Source: an uncultured Eubacteriales bacterium (GTDB lineage: Bacteria; Bacillota; Clostridia; Lachnospirales; CAG-274). Taken from it: a DNA stretch of 5,505 nucleotides. The notes beneath the pieces were generated by a model. The model worked only from the letters and a program-made list of their open reading frames with translations. It was not told the origin of the DNA and searched no databases. Shown in pieces: positions 1 to 5,473 of the stretch. Within the stretch, counting starts at the first letter, position 1; each line of letters opens with the position of its first letter. Location of the stretch: assembly GCA_902496345.1 (NCBI GenBank), contig CABVAP010000145.1, positions 1-5,505 on the forward strand. The letters are read 5' to 3'. The translations under genes and the position numbers were made by a program.

Positions 1-104
1 GATTTCTTTCCGGTGCCAAGTACCACGCCGTAGGCAAATAAATAGATTTCCAATGTAATTGGATTATAAACCAAAGACTTAAACCACCACAAAACTAGTT
101 TTTT
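1..104 (-). other. possible N-terminal part of an unidentified minus-strand gene, or a remnant (partial)
   Basis: The minus strand is open for 34 codons from the stop at 107-105 to the left edge. The residues nearest the edge read IYLFAYGVVLGTGKK. The codons look protein-like, and local GC over bases 1-40 is higher than in the rest of the upstream region. No ATG is present; the only start candidate I see is TTG at 92-90, with no convincing ribosome binding site before it. The product would be divergent from nadA. I do not recognise a family. It could equally be a truncated gene remnant or a chance open frame. The plus strand also reads open from base 1 to a TAG at 31-33, so coding strand is not decided. 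Confidence 0.22.
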
Positions 105-106
105 TT

Positions 107-127
107 AATCTTTTTACCAAAAAGATT
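107..127. repeat. perfect AT-rich inverted repeat upstream of nadA
   Basis: AATCTTTTT (107-115) and AAAAAGATT (119-127) are perfect inverted copies separated by ACC. A third copy of AAAAAGATT lies at 152-160, directly before the TTGACA at 161-166. The T-run lies before the stem on the plus strand and reads as A-run after the stem on the minus strand, so it is not a normal intrinsic terminator in either direction. It could be an operator or simply AT-rich sequence. Confidence 0.4.
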
Positions 128-187
128 CAGCCCTACAAATTCTAATTTGTTAAAAAGATTTTGACAATTTTTTTTGTGAATTATTTG

Positions 188-216
188 TTGACTTATGTAT
201 TTTTTTTATTTATAAT
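188..216 (+). promoter_or_regulatory. sigma-A type promoter of nadA
   Basis: TTGACT at 188-193 is separated by exactly 17 bases from a perfect TATAAT at 211-216. Transcription would start near 222-224, giving a leader of about 45 bases to the nadA start at 267. The position also argues against translation starting at the upstream in-frame ATG at 219, which would lie at or before the transcript start. A second -35-like TTGACA at 161-166 has no good -10 at the right distance. Confidence 0.8.
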
Positions 217-225
217 TATTGTATG

Positions 226-272
226 TTTTGTATGATATGTATATTTTATTTTTAGGAGATTTTTGTATGATA
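226..272 (+). repeat. 12-bp direct repeat in the nadA leader, second copy over the start codon
   Basis: TTTTGTATGATA occurs exactly at 226-237 and again at 261-272, where it contains the nadA ATG (267-269). A shorter TTGTATG is also at 219-225. The first copies lie at the predicted transcription start, the last between the ribosome binding site and codon 2. This could be a repressor-binding arrangement or a coincidence in very AT-rich DNA. Confidence 0.4.
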
Positions 273-1181
273 AAAGATATTCAAGAAGAAATTTTACGAT
301 TGAAAAAAGAAAAAGATTTTTGCATACTTGCACATAGCTACCAGGCTCACGAAATTCTTGAAATTGCTGACTTTACTGGAGATTCTTATGCCCTTAGTGT
401 TAAGGCTGCTGACGTTTCTAACAAAAATGTTATTATGTGTGGCGTTAAATTTATGGCTGAAACGGTTAAGATTTTATCACCAGATAAAAATGTTTACCTT
501 GCACACCCTGAGGCTGGTTGTATGATGGCTGATATGATGAATAAAGAACTTATTGAACAAGTTAAGCCTAGATATAAGGATTATTCCGTTGTTGCATATA
601 TAAATACTACAGCTGAATTAAAAACAATTTGTGATGTTTGTGTTACTTCTTCATCTGCTGTTAAAATTGTTAAAAATATGGAAAATGATAATATTTTATT
701 TATACCGGACTGTAACCTTGGTGCTTATGTCGCTGAACAGGTTCCAGAAAAAAATATTAAGTTGTTGCACGGTGGATGTCCTGTTCACGCTAATGTTACT
801 GTGAAAGATGTTGAAGAGGCAAGGGCAAAACACCCTAACGCAACATTGCTAGTTCACCCTGAATGTGTGCCTGCTGTTGTTAAACTTGCTGATTATGTTG
901 GTTCTACTTCAGGCATTATGGATTATGCAAGAAATTCTGAACAAAAAGAATTTATTATTGGTACAGAATTGAGTATTGCTGAACACTTGCAGTATGAATG
1001 TCCTGATAAAAAATTCTACGCACTTTCTACTGGTCTTATTTGCAAAAATATGAAACTTACTACATTAATGGATGTTTATAACTGTCTTAAAAACGGTGAT
1101 GGTTGTGAAATTGAACTTGATGAAAAAACTATAAAAGAGGCTAAAGTCTGTATAGATGAAATGATTAGGCTCAACCATTAA
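267..1181 (+). CDS. nadA: quinolinate synthase (NadA), 4Fe-4S enzyme of de novo NAD synthesis
   Basis: NadA condenses iminoaspartate with dihydroxyacetone phosphate to make quinolinate, the cytoplasmic precursor of NAD. The 304-residue product has the usual family length. Visible family motifs are LAHSYQ (21-26), CGVKFMAE (58-65), AGCMMADM (83-90), IPDCNLG (146-152), GGCPVH (169-174), LVHPEC (195-200), GSTSG (212-216) and LICKNMKL (257-264). C85, C171 and C259 have the spacing of the three cluster-ligating cysteines. The start at 267 is chosen because AGGAG lies at 254-258 with 8-base spacing; an in-frame ATG at 219 sits at the predicted transcript start. The protein carries many further cysteines, including a CxxC at 122-125. 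The usual partners nadB and nadC do not follow; the gene is closed by its own terminator. Family assignment is secure. Confidence 0.96.
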   Translation: MIKDIQEEILRLKKEKDFCILAHSYQAHEILEIADFTGDSYALSVKAADVSNKNVIMCGVKFMAETVKILSPDKNVYLAHPEAGCMMADMMNKELIEQVKPRYKDYSVVAYINTTAELKTICDVCVTSSSAVKIVKNMENDNILFIPDCNLGAYVAEQVPEKNIKLLHGGCPVHANVTVKDVEEARAKHPNATLLVHPECVPAVVKLADYVGSTSGIMDYARNSEQKEFIIGTELSIAEHLQYECPDKKFYALSTGLICKNMKLTTLMDVYNCLKNGDGCEIELDEKTIKEAKVCIDEMIRLNH

Positions 1182-1184
1182 TTA

Positions 1185-1219
1185 GATGGGGCATTTTTTG
1201 CCCTGTCTTTTATTTTTTT
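1185..1219 (+). terminator. intrinsic terminator of nadA
   Basis: GATGGGGCA (1185-1193) pairs with TGCCCTGTC (1199-1207) as a 9-bp stem with two G-T wobbles and a five-T loop, followed by TTTTATTTTTTT (1208-1219). It begins 3 bases after the nadA stop and ends 16 bases before the next start codon. The chemoreceptor gene therefore needs read-through or a promoter inside nadA, which I could not identify. Confidence 0.88.
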
Positions 1220-1235
1220 ATAAGGGGGAATTAAT

Positions 1236-3215
1236 ATGCAAAAAGATAAAATTAAAAGAAGTATTAAAAGCAAAATTGTAGGTTACATTACTATAATTAT
1301 TATTGCTATTGTTTTGATTTTTTCTGCTATTATAGCCTTTTCTATGAGGTCACTTACTGATACAATCCTTCTTGATACGCTTCAGCCAATGGTTAAAGAG
1401 TCATCTAAAACTGTTGAAGGAAACTTGCATTTGCTTGCTGATAGAATGATGAATACAGTTGAAGATACAAGGCTTACTACAAAGGGAGCAGATTATGAAC
1501 AGAAATGTTTAGATGTGCTTGAAAATATAGAAGAAATTTACGAGCTATATGGTGTTGGATTATATCAAAAAGACGGAAGTTTATTCGTTAGCAAAGGAGA
1601 AGTAGATGATAATATTTCATCTGATGGTACATTTAAAAGCTTGGTTGAAACTGATAATTTGACTATAGGTCAATCAACAAATTTTGGAAAAAATCTTGGT
1701 ATAAAAATTGGTATGCCTGTAAAGGTAAATCAAGAAACAGAATATTATCTTGTCGCAATTTATAAATATGATGCACTTAACGATGTTCTTACTAATATCA
1801 ATATTGGTAAATCTGGTCACGCTATAATTGTAGATAAATCCGGTAATATAGTAGGGCATAAAAATTCTGATATTGTAAAGAAAGGCGTTAATATTTATAC
1901 TGATTGTTCAGAATCAGCAAAGGAAGCTTATGACAGAATGCTTACCGGTGAAACTGGTTCGGCAGAGGCTACAATAGATGATGAAAATAATTTTATTGCA
2001 TTTTCTCCTATTGGTGGAACTTTTTGGTATTTAGCTGTTCAAGTTCCTAAAGTTGACTACACATATCTTACAGATAGAGTAATAATTGAAATAATTATAA
2101 TTGCTATAGTTATGTTTTTGATTTCTTTATTTTTTATTTATAAGTTATCAAATGTTATATCTGTTTCCGTTAATAAAGCAACAAAACGAATTGTAGAATT
2201 AGCAAATGGTGACCTCAAAAAACCTGTTGAAGTTACTGAAACAAAAGATGAATTAGAACTTCTTACATATTCATTGAAAACTACTATTGGAAGTGTAAAT
2301 ACTTATATATCTGAAATTAAAAGAATACTTGCTGATATTTCTAAAGGTAATTTAAACATTAGTGTTGACGGTGAGTATAAAGGTGATTTTGTTGTTATAA
2401 AAGATTCTCTTTCAGAAATAGTTATTTCATTAAACGATACTATGCACTTGATAAATAAATCATCAGAAAGATTGACAGAAACAGCAAGTGCCTTAAATGA
2501 TGAGTTTGAAAGATTGCATATTGCATCTGTTGACCAGAGCAATTCATCAGAAAAACTTGTTGAAGAAGTTGATGCCGTCGAAGAAAAACTTAATGACGTT
2601 TCTACAAATTCAAGAAAGACTAAAGAAAAGGTTTACGAAATTGCTGAAAAAATTGGCGTTGGTAACGAAAGAATGGCTTTGCTATCTGAAGTTATGAACG
2701 AAATTAGCACAAATGCACAAGAGATTACAAAAATAAGTAGCGTAATAGAAGATATTGCTATGCAAACAGAATTGTTATCGCTTAACGCATCTGTTGAGGC
2801 TGCAAGGGCTGGAGAATATGGAAAAGGCTTTGCTGTTGTTGCTGAAGAAGTTAAAAAACTTGCTGCTGAAACAACAGAGGCATCTAAAAATAGTTCTAAA
2901 ATGATTAATGAAATTTATGAAACTATTAAAAAGGGTGTTGGTCTTATGAAAGAAACAGCAAATTCACTTGAAGAAATATCTAGCTCATCTAAAGCTATTG
3001 AGGAAATAACAAGTGACCTTGAAGAAACTATCGATGTACAAAAAAATTCGCTTTCAAGTATGGCTGATAATATCGATAATATTTCAGGAATTGCTAACCA
3101 AAACCTTGAAAATGCAAAATCAGCAAAACAATTTAGTAATGAAATCTCAAATGAAGCTACAGAGCTTAAAAATACAATTGAAAAATTTAATTTGATGGGA
3201 GGTAACAGACAATGA
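1236..3215 (+). CDS. methyl-accepting chemotaxis protein with dCache-like sensor and HAMP domains
   Basis: This is a 659-residue transmembrane chemoreceptor that would control CheA kinase through CheW. Residues 14-36 form the first membrane helix. Residues about 37-281 form an extracytoplasmic sensor whose PAS-like segments (GVGLYQKDGSLFVS at 106-119; GKSGHAIIVDKSGNIVGHKN at 191-210) suggest a double Cache domain. Residues 282-302 are the second membrane helix. HAMP spans about 303-357, and a second HAMP-like segment (ILADISKGNL onward) spans about 358-408. The signalling hairpin runs from about 425 to 655 with its tip around QTELLSLNASVEAARAGE (510-527). Residues matching the trimer contacts of E. 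coli Tsr are M509, L513, L516, N517, V520 and R524. No C-terminal CheR-tethering pentapeptide is seen. GGGGG at 1224-1228 precedes the ATG by 7 bases. The ligand cannot be deduced; I do not see the W-Y pair of amino-acid-binding dCache sensors. The gene overlaps the next by four bases. Confidence 0.95.
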   Translation: MQKDKIKRSIKSKIVGYITIIIIAIVLIFSAIIAFSMRSLTDTILLDTLQPMVKESSKTVEGNLHLLADRMMNTVEDTRLTTKGADYEQKCLDVLENIEEIYELYGVGLYQKDGSLFVSKGEVDDNISSDGTFKSLVETDNLTIGQSTNFGKNLGIKIGMPVKVNQETEYYLVAIYKYDALNDVLTNINIGKSGHAIIVDKSGNIVGHKNSDIVKKGVNIYTDCSESAKEAYDRMLTGETGSAEATIDDENNFIAFSPIGGTFWYLAVQVPKVDYTYLTDRVIIEIIIIAIVMFLISLFFIYKLSNVISVSVNKATKRIVELANGDLKKPVEVTETKDELELLTYSLKTTIGSVNTYISEIKRILADISKGNLNISVDGEYKGDFVVIKDSLSEIVISLNDTMHLINKSSERLTETASALNDEFERLHIASVDQSNSSEKLVEEVDAVEEKLNDVSTNSRKTKEKVYEIAEKIGVGNERMALLSEVMNEISTNAQEITKISSVIEDIAMQTELLSLNASVEAARAGEYGKGFAVVAEEVKKLAAETTEASKNSSKMINEIYETIKKGVGLMKETANSLEEISSSSKAIEEITSDLEETIDVQKNSLSSMADNIDNISGIANQNLENAKSAKQFSNEISNEATELKNTIEKFNLMGGNRQ

Positions 3216-3661
3216 AAAAGTTATTTTTGTTTGGATTTTTGTTAGTTACGGCTGTTTTCGGTGTCGGTTGCTCCGATGATGATGTTATGCAAGACGGGTA
3301 TTATACTGCCGAAACATCAGATTATGATTTTGGTTGGAAAGAATTTGTTACTATAACGGTTAAAAATAATGAGATTGTTTCGGTTGAATATAATGCTAAA
3401 AATCCAAGTGGTTTTATTAAAAGCTGGGATAATGCGTATATGAGGAATATGGGCAGGGTTCGAGGTGTTTATCCTAACAAATATACTAGAGAATATGCTA
3501 GTGAACTTTTGAAAACTCAGTCAAAAGATAAGATTGATGATGTTTCTGGAGCTACTAGCTCTGGTGCAAAATTTAAAGCTTTGGCTGAAGCTGTTATTGA
3601 ACAAGCTAAAAAAGGTGACTCTAGTATTGTTTCTGTTCAGATTGAACCAGCTAAAGAGTAA
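3212..3661 (+). CDS. lipoprotein with FMN-binding domain (predicted covalent flavin carrier)
   Basis: The 149-residue product begins with a Lys-Lys N-region, a hydrophobic core (4-19) and a cysteine at 20, so it is a probable lipoprotein anchored outside the membrane; the lipobox GVGC has an unusual Gly at -3. Residues about 28-133 match the FMN-binding domain of NqrC/RnfG and related carriers. DDVSGATSS (109-117) fits the motif in which ApbE attaches FMN to threonine by a phosphoester bond, here T115. Such proteins relay electrons in the membrane or on the cell surface. The start is within the ATGA overlap with the chemoreceptor stop, and GGGAGG at 3197-3202 sits 9 bases upstream inside that gene, predicting translational coupling. 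No ApbE is encoded here. Domain assignment is firm; the electron partners are unknown. Confidence 0.9.
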   Translation: MKKLFLFGFLLVTAVFGVGCSDDDVMQDGYYTAETSDYDFGWKEFVTITVKNNEIVSVEYNAKNPSGFIKSWDNAYMRNMGRVRGVYPNKYTREYASELLKTQSKDKIDDVSGATSSGAKFKALAEAVIEQAKKGDSSIVSVQIEPAKE

Positions 3662-3686
3662 TTTAATATATTGTGGAGGATTTTCG

Positions 3687-4070
3687 ATGGACAAAAAAAT
3701 TTCACAAGAAAGCATAGATATACTCTCTGTGTGGGTTTCTAATATGAAAAATTTTGTAATAGAAGAAAAAAAGTCTTTTGATAAAAAGGTTATTGAGGTT
3801 CTGTTTAATAGATGGATTGAACCAGATTACTATAATGGAAGTTTAGAACTTCTTAAAATGTACGAATTGTATAGGGAATACATACAAGAAAAAGAGGTAA
3901 CTTACAGAGGTCTTATTATTCTTATGGATATTATGAACGAAAATCCTAAGTTTGAGCTAGACCGAATACAATTCGTACCTTGGCTTAATTACTTTACATC
4001 TTGTGGCAGAGGTCAATGGGCGGAATTATGGAAATCTGTTGAAAGTGTTTATAATAAAGAATATTTATAA
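3687..4070 (+). CDS. uncharacterised 127-residue soluble protein, third gene of the chemoreceptor cluster
   Basis: I do not recognise this protein. The start at 3687 is set by GGAGGA at 3675-3680, 6 bases before the ATG; the frame is open further upstream but there it overlaps the lipoprotein gene in another frame. It begins MDKKISQESIDIL, has no signal peptide or membrane segment, and looks mainly helical, rich in Glu, Lys, Tyr and Trp. Five tryptophans (16, 43, 99, 111, 115) are notable for its size, three of them in a C-terminal block FVPWLNYFTSCGRGQWAELW (97-115 region) that may be the most constrained part. It lies 25 bases after the lipoprotein stop and shares the downstream terminator, so it is probably co-transcribed. 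A cytoplasmic partner of the receptor or of flavin handling is possible but only by position. Confidence 0.85.
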   Translation: MDKKISQESIDILSVWVSNMKNFVIEEKKSFDKKVIEVLFNRWIEPDYYNGSLELLKMYELYREYIQEKEVTYRGLIILMDIMNENPKFELDRIQFVPWLNYFTSCGRGQWAELWKSVESVYNKEYL

Positions 4071-4099
4071 GATTGTATATGGTTATTAATTAATAAAGT

Positions 4100-4143
4100 G
4101 AGCTTTTATCTTTTTGCTGTGCAAAAGATAAGAGCTTATTTTT
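4100..4143 (+). terminator. intrinsic terminator of the chemoreceptor-lipoprotein cluster
   Basis: GAGCTTTTATCTTTTTGC (4100-4117) pairs with GCAAAAGATAAGAGCTT (4121-4137) over about 17 bp with one bulged T, two G-T wobbles and a three-base loop, followed by ATTTTT (4138-4143). The A-rich 5' flank (AATAAAGTG) extends the pairing and would supply a T-run on the opposite strand, so it may work in both directions. Confidence 0.88.
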
Positions 4144-4166
4144 ATGTATTTGTGTTTTGTAAAAAA

Positions 4167-4190
4167 TTGCTTATTTTGTTGTACAAGCAA
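4167..4190. promoter_or_regulatory. nested inverted repeats in the deacetylase upstream region
   Basis: TTGCTT (4167-4172) and AAGCAA (4185-4190) are inverted copies. The perfect 8-bp palindrome TTGTACAA (4179-4186) lies inside. They are about 70-90 bases upstream of the deacetylase start and could be an operator. A TATATT at 4223-4228 may be a -10 element, but no good -35 is seen at 17 bases. A weak sigma-G-like pair (TGAATT at 4196, AATATTA at 4218) is also present. Confidence 0.22.
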
Positions 4191-4258
4191 AAATATGAAT
4201 TTTATTTGTCATTTATGAATATTATATTTTGTAAATACTATTTTAAGGGGGTATTTTT

Positions 4259-5134
4259 TTGAGAAAATTTGTTGATGTTTTAAAAGACATTGCTGAAACT
4301 TTTTACCTCAAATATGTTGTTGTGTTCTTTTTGGCTGGCTGTTTTGGTTTTGGTGTCGTTGGTCCTTTACTACATCAAATTGATGAAAACAGAAAGGAAG
4401 AAGCTGTTGCAACAAGTGCATCTAAAAAAAAGCTACCCATTTATTGTGTTGGAACAGATAAAAAGAATGTTGCAATTAGTTTCGACGCAGCTTGGGGAGC
4501 CGATGATACAGATGATTTATTGAAAATACTTAAAGAAAATGATGTAAAAGCTACCTTTTTTCTTTGCGGTTACTGGGTAGACAAATATCCCGAAGAGGTT
4601 AAAAAAATATTTGAGGCAGGGCATACTATTGGAAATCACTCAAATACTCACCCTCACGGTAATCAACTTAGTTTGCAACAAAATAAAGATGAAATTATGG
4701 CTGTACATAAGAAAGTTAAAGATTTACTTGGGGTTGATATGTTCTTGTATAGGCCACCGTTTGGTGAGTATAACGATACGGTGCTTACGGCTGCCGAAGA
4801 ATGTGGATATTATAGTATACAATGGGACGTTGATAGCCTTGATTGGAAAAATTTCGGTGTAGAAAAAGAAGTTAATCAAGTGCTTAATCATAAACATTTG
4901 GGAAATGGTTCTATTATTCTTTTTCATAATGATGCAAAATACACACCAGAGGCATTGGGAACTATTATAAAGGGAATTAAGGAAAAAGGTTTTCAAATTG
5001 TTCCGATTGCTGATTTAATATACAAAGACAGTTATTATATAGACCACGAGGGTAGGCAAATTGCTAAGGATTTAGAAGAAACTTCAACATCTGATATGTC
5101 TACAACGACAACAACTGTAGCAAATAATAATTGA
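4259..5134 (+). CDS. PdaB-like polysaccharide deacetylase, membrane-anchored (CE4 family)
   Basis: This 291-residue protein has a short basic N-terminus, one membrane helix (about 17-37), a linker, and a NodB/CE4 domain (about 69-255) facing outward. It resembles the sporulation deacetylase PdaB of Bacillus and Clostridia, expected to act on spore-cortex or wall glycans. CE4 motifs seen are SFDAAWG (74-80), NHSNTHPH (126-133) with H127 and H131, RPPFG (165-169), DVDSLDW (190-196) and ILFHND (220-225). As in PdaB proteins, the second Asp of the classical TFDD motif is Ala (77), so metal binding or activity may differ from standard CE4 enzymes. IDHEGRQ follows the domain; the last 17 residues are a Ser/Thr/Asn-rich tail. 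The TTG start is supported by GGGGG at 4247-4251 and the membrane helix directly after it; the next Met is at 146. It appears monocistronic. Confidence 0.92.
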   Translation: MRKFVDVLKDIAETFYLKYVVVFFLAGCFGFGVVGPLLHQIDENRKEEAVATSASKKKLPIYCVGTDKKNVAISFDAAWGADDTDDLLKILKENDVKATFFLCGYWVDKYPEEVKKIFEAGHTIGNHSNTHPHGNQLSLQQNKDEIMAVHKKVKDLLGVDMFLYRPPFGEYNDTVLTAAEECGYYSIQWDVDSLDWKNFGVEKEVNQVLNHKHLGNGSIILFHNDAKYTPEALGTIIKGIKEKGFQIVPIADLIYKDSYYIDHEGRQIAKDLEETSTSDMSTTTTTVANNN

Positions 5135-5149
5135 AATATATAATTATAT

Positions 5150-5193
5150 AAGACCTCTGAAAATAGGTATTTTGCTTATTTTTTAGGGGTCTT
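5150..5193 (+). terminator. terminator-like hairpin after the deacetylase
   Basis: AAGACCTCTGAAAATA (5150-5165) pairs with TATTTTTTAGGGGTCTT (5177-5193 region) with one bulge and two G-T wobbles. It lies 15 bases after the deacetylase stop. It lacks a clean T-run after the stem (AAAATTG follows), the T-run being inside the 3' arm instead, so termination strength is uncertain. Confidence 0.55.
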
Positions 5194-5209
5194 AAAATTG
5201 TATAAGAAA

Positions 5210-5337
5210 GTGCTACTCGAAGGCAGCAACAAGTAAATTAGATGCGATTGTCGGTTTTTCAGAGTGCGAGTAGCACAATCTGGCACCAAGCCCTTATAGG
5301 GCTATCTCAAGCCACCGGCTAAGCCGGTGGTTTTGAC
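5210..5337 (+). mobile_element. possible IS200/IS605-type end or stand-alone guide-RNA-like structured segment
   Basis: Three structures follow each other. GTGCTACTCG (5210-5219) and CGAGTAGCAC (5267-5276) are perfect 10-bp arms around 47 bases. AGCCCT-TAT-AGGGCT forms a 6-bp stem (5289-5303). CCACCGGC-TAA-GCCGGTGG forms a perfect 8-bp stem (5312-5330), extended to 11 pairs by flanking AAG/TTT, then TTTTGAC (5331-5337). Subterminal hairpins are typical of IS200/IS605 ends, and TnpB-associated omega RNAs are compact structured RNAs whose scaffold ends at the element's right boundary. No transposase or TnpB gene is in the window, so a remnant, a non-autonomous element, or an unrelated structured RNA are all open. 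The hairpins are seen; the element identity is inferred. Confidence 0.35.
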
Positions 5338-5456
5338 TACATAGACAGATTTCCTCATTGATGGTGGTGCCACAGCAAGTTATTTTTATGGCCCTTTAAG
5401 ACCTTAGCGATATAAGAGAAAAGATTTTGCTAAATTGAGGTTTGTCGATTAAGACC

Positions 5457-5473
5457 GTGGGGCTTTGCCCCAC
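5457..5473. repeat. perfect GC-rich hairpin GTGGGGC-TTT-GCCCCAC
   Basis: A 7-bp perfect stem with a TTT loop, followed by CACCCTACTAG and no T-run on either side, so it does not look like a normal intrinsic terminator. GC-rich stems of this type are often seen as dispersed intergenic repeats in bacteria; copy number cannot be judged from one window. Confidence 0.5.

Noticed and set aside
219..266. Upstream in-frame ATG giving a 16-residue longer NadA
   Set aside because: It coincides with the predicted transcript start, has no ribosome binding site, and the extension does not resemble NadA, whereas 267 has AGGAG at ideal spacing.
1142..1168. Sigma-28 (flagellar) promoter for the chemoreceptor inside the nadA end (TAAA followed 15 bases later by ATGATTAG)
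   Set aside because: The -10 part matches the GCCGATAA consensus too poorly to support it.
3534..3686. 51-codon upstream extension of the third cluster gene
   Set aside because: It lies over the 3' end of the FMN lipoprotein gene in another frame, its residues look like an out-of-frame shadow, and GGAGGA clearly marks 3687.
5201..5234. Short plus-strand reading frame (TTG TAT AAG AAA GTG ... TAA) as a gene or TnpB C-terminal remnant
   Set aside because: Only about a dozen codons, no ribosome binding site, and no recognisable TnpB motif.
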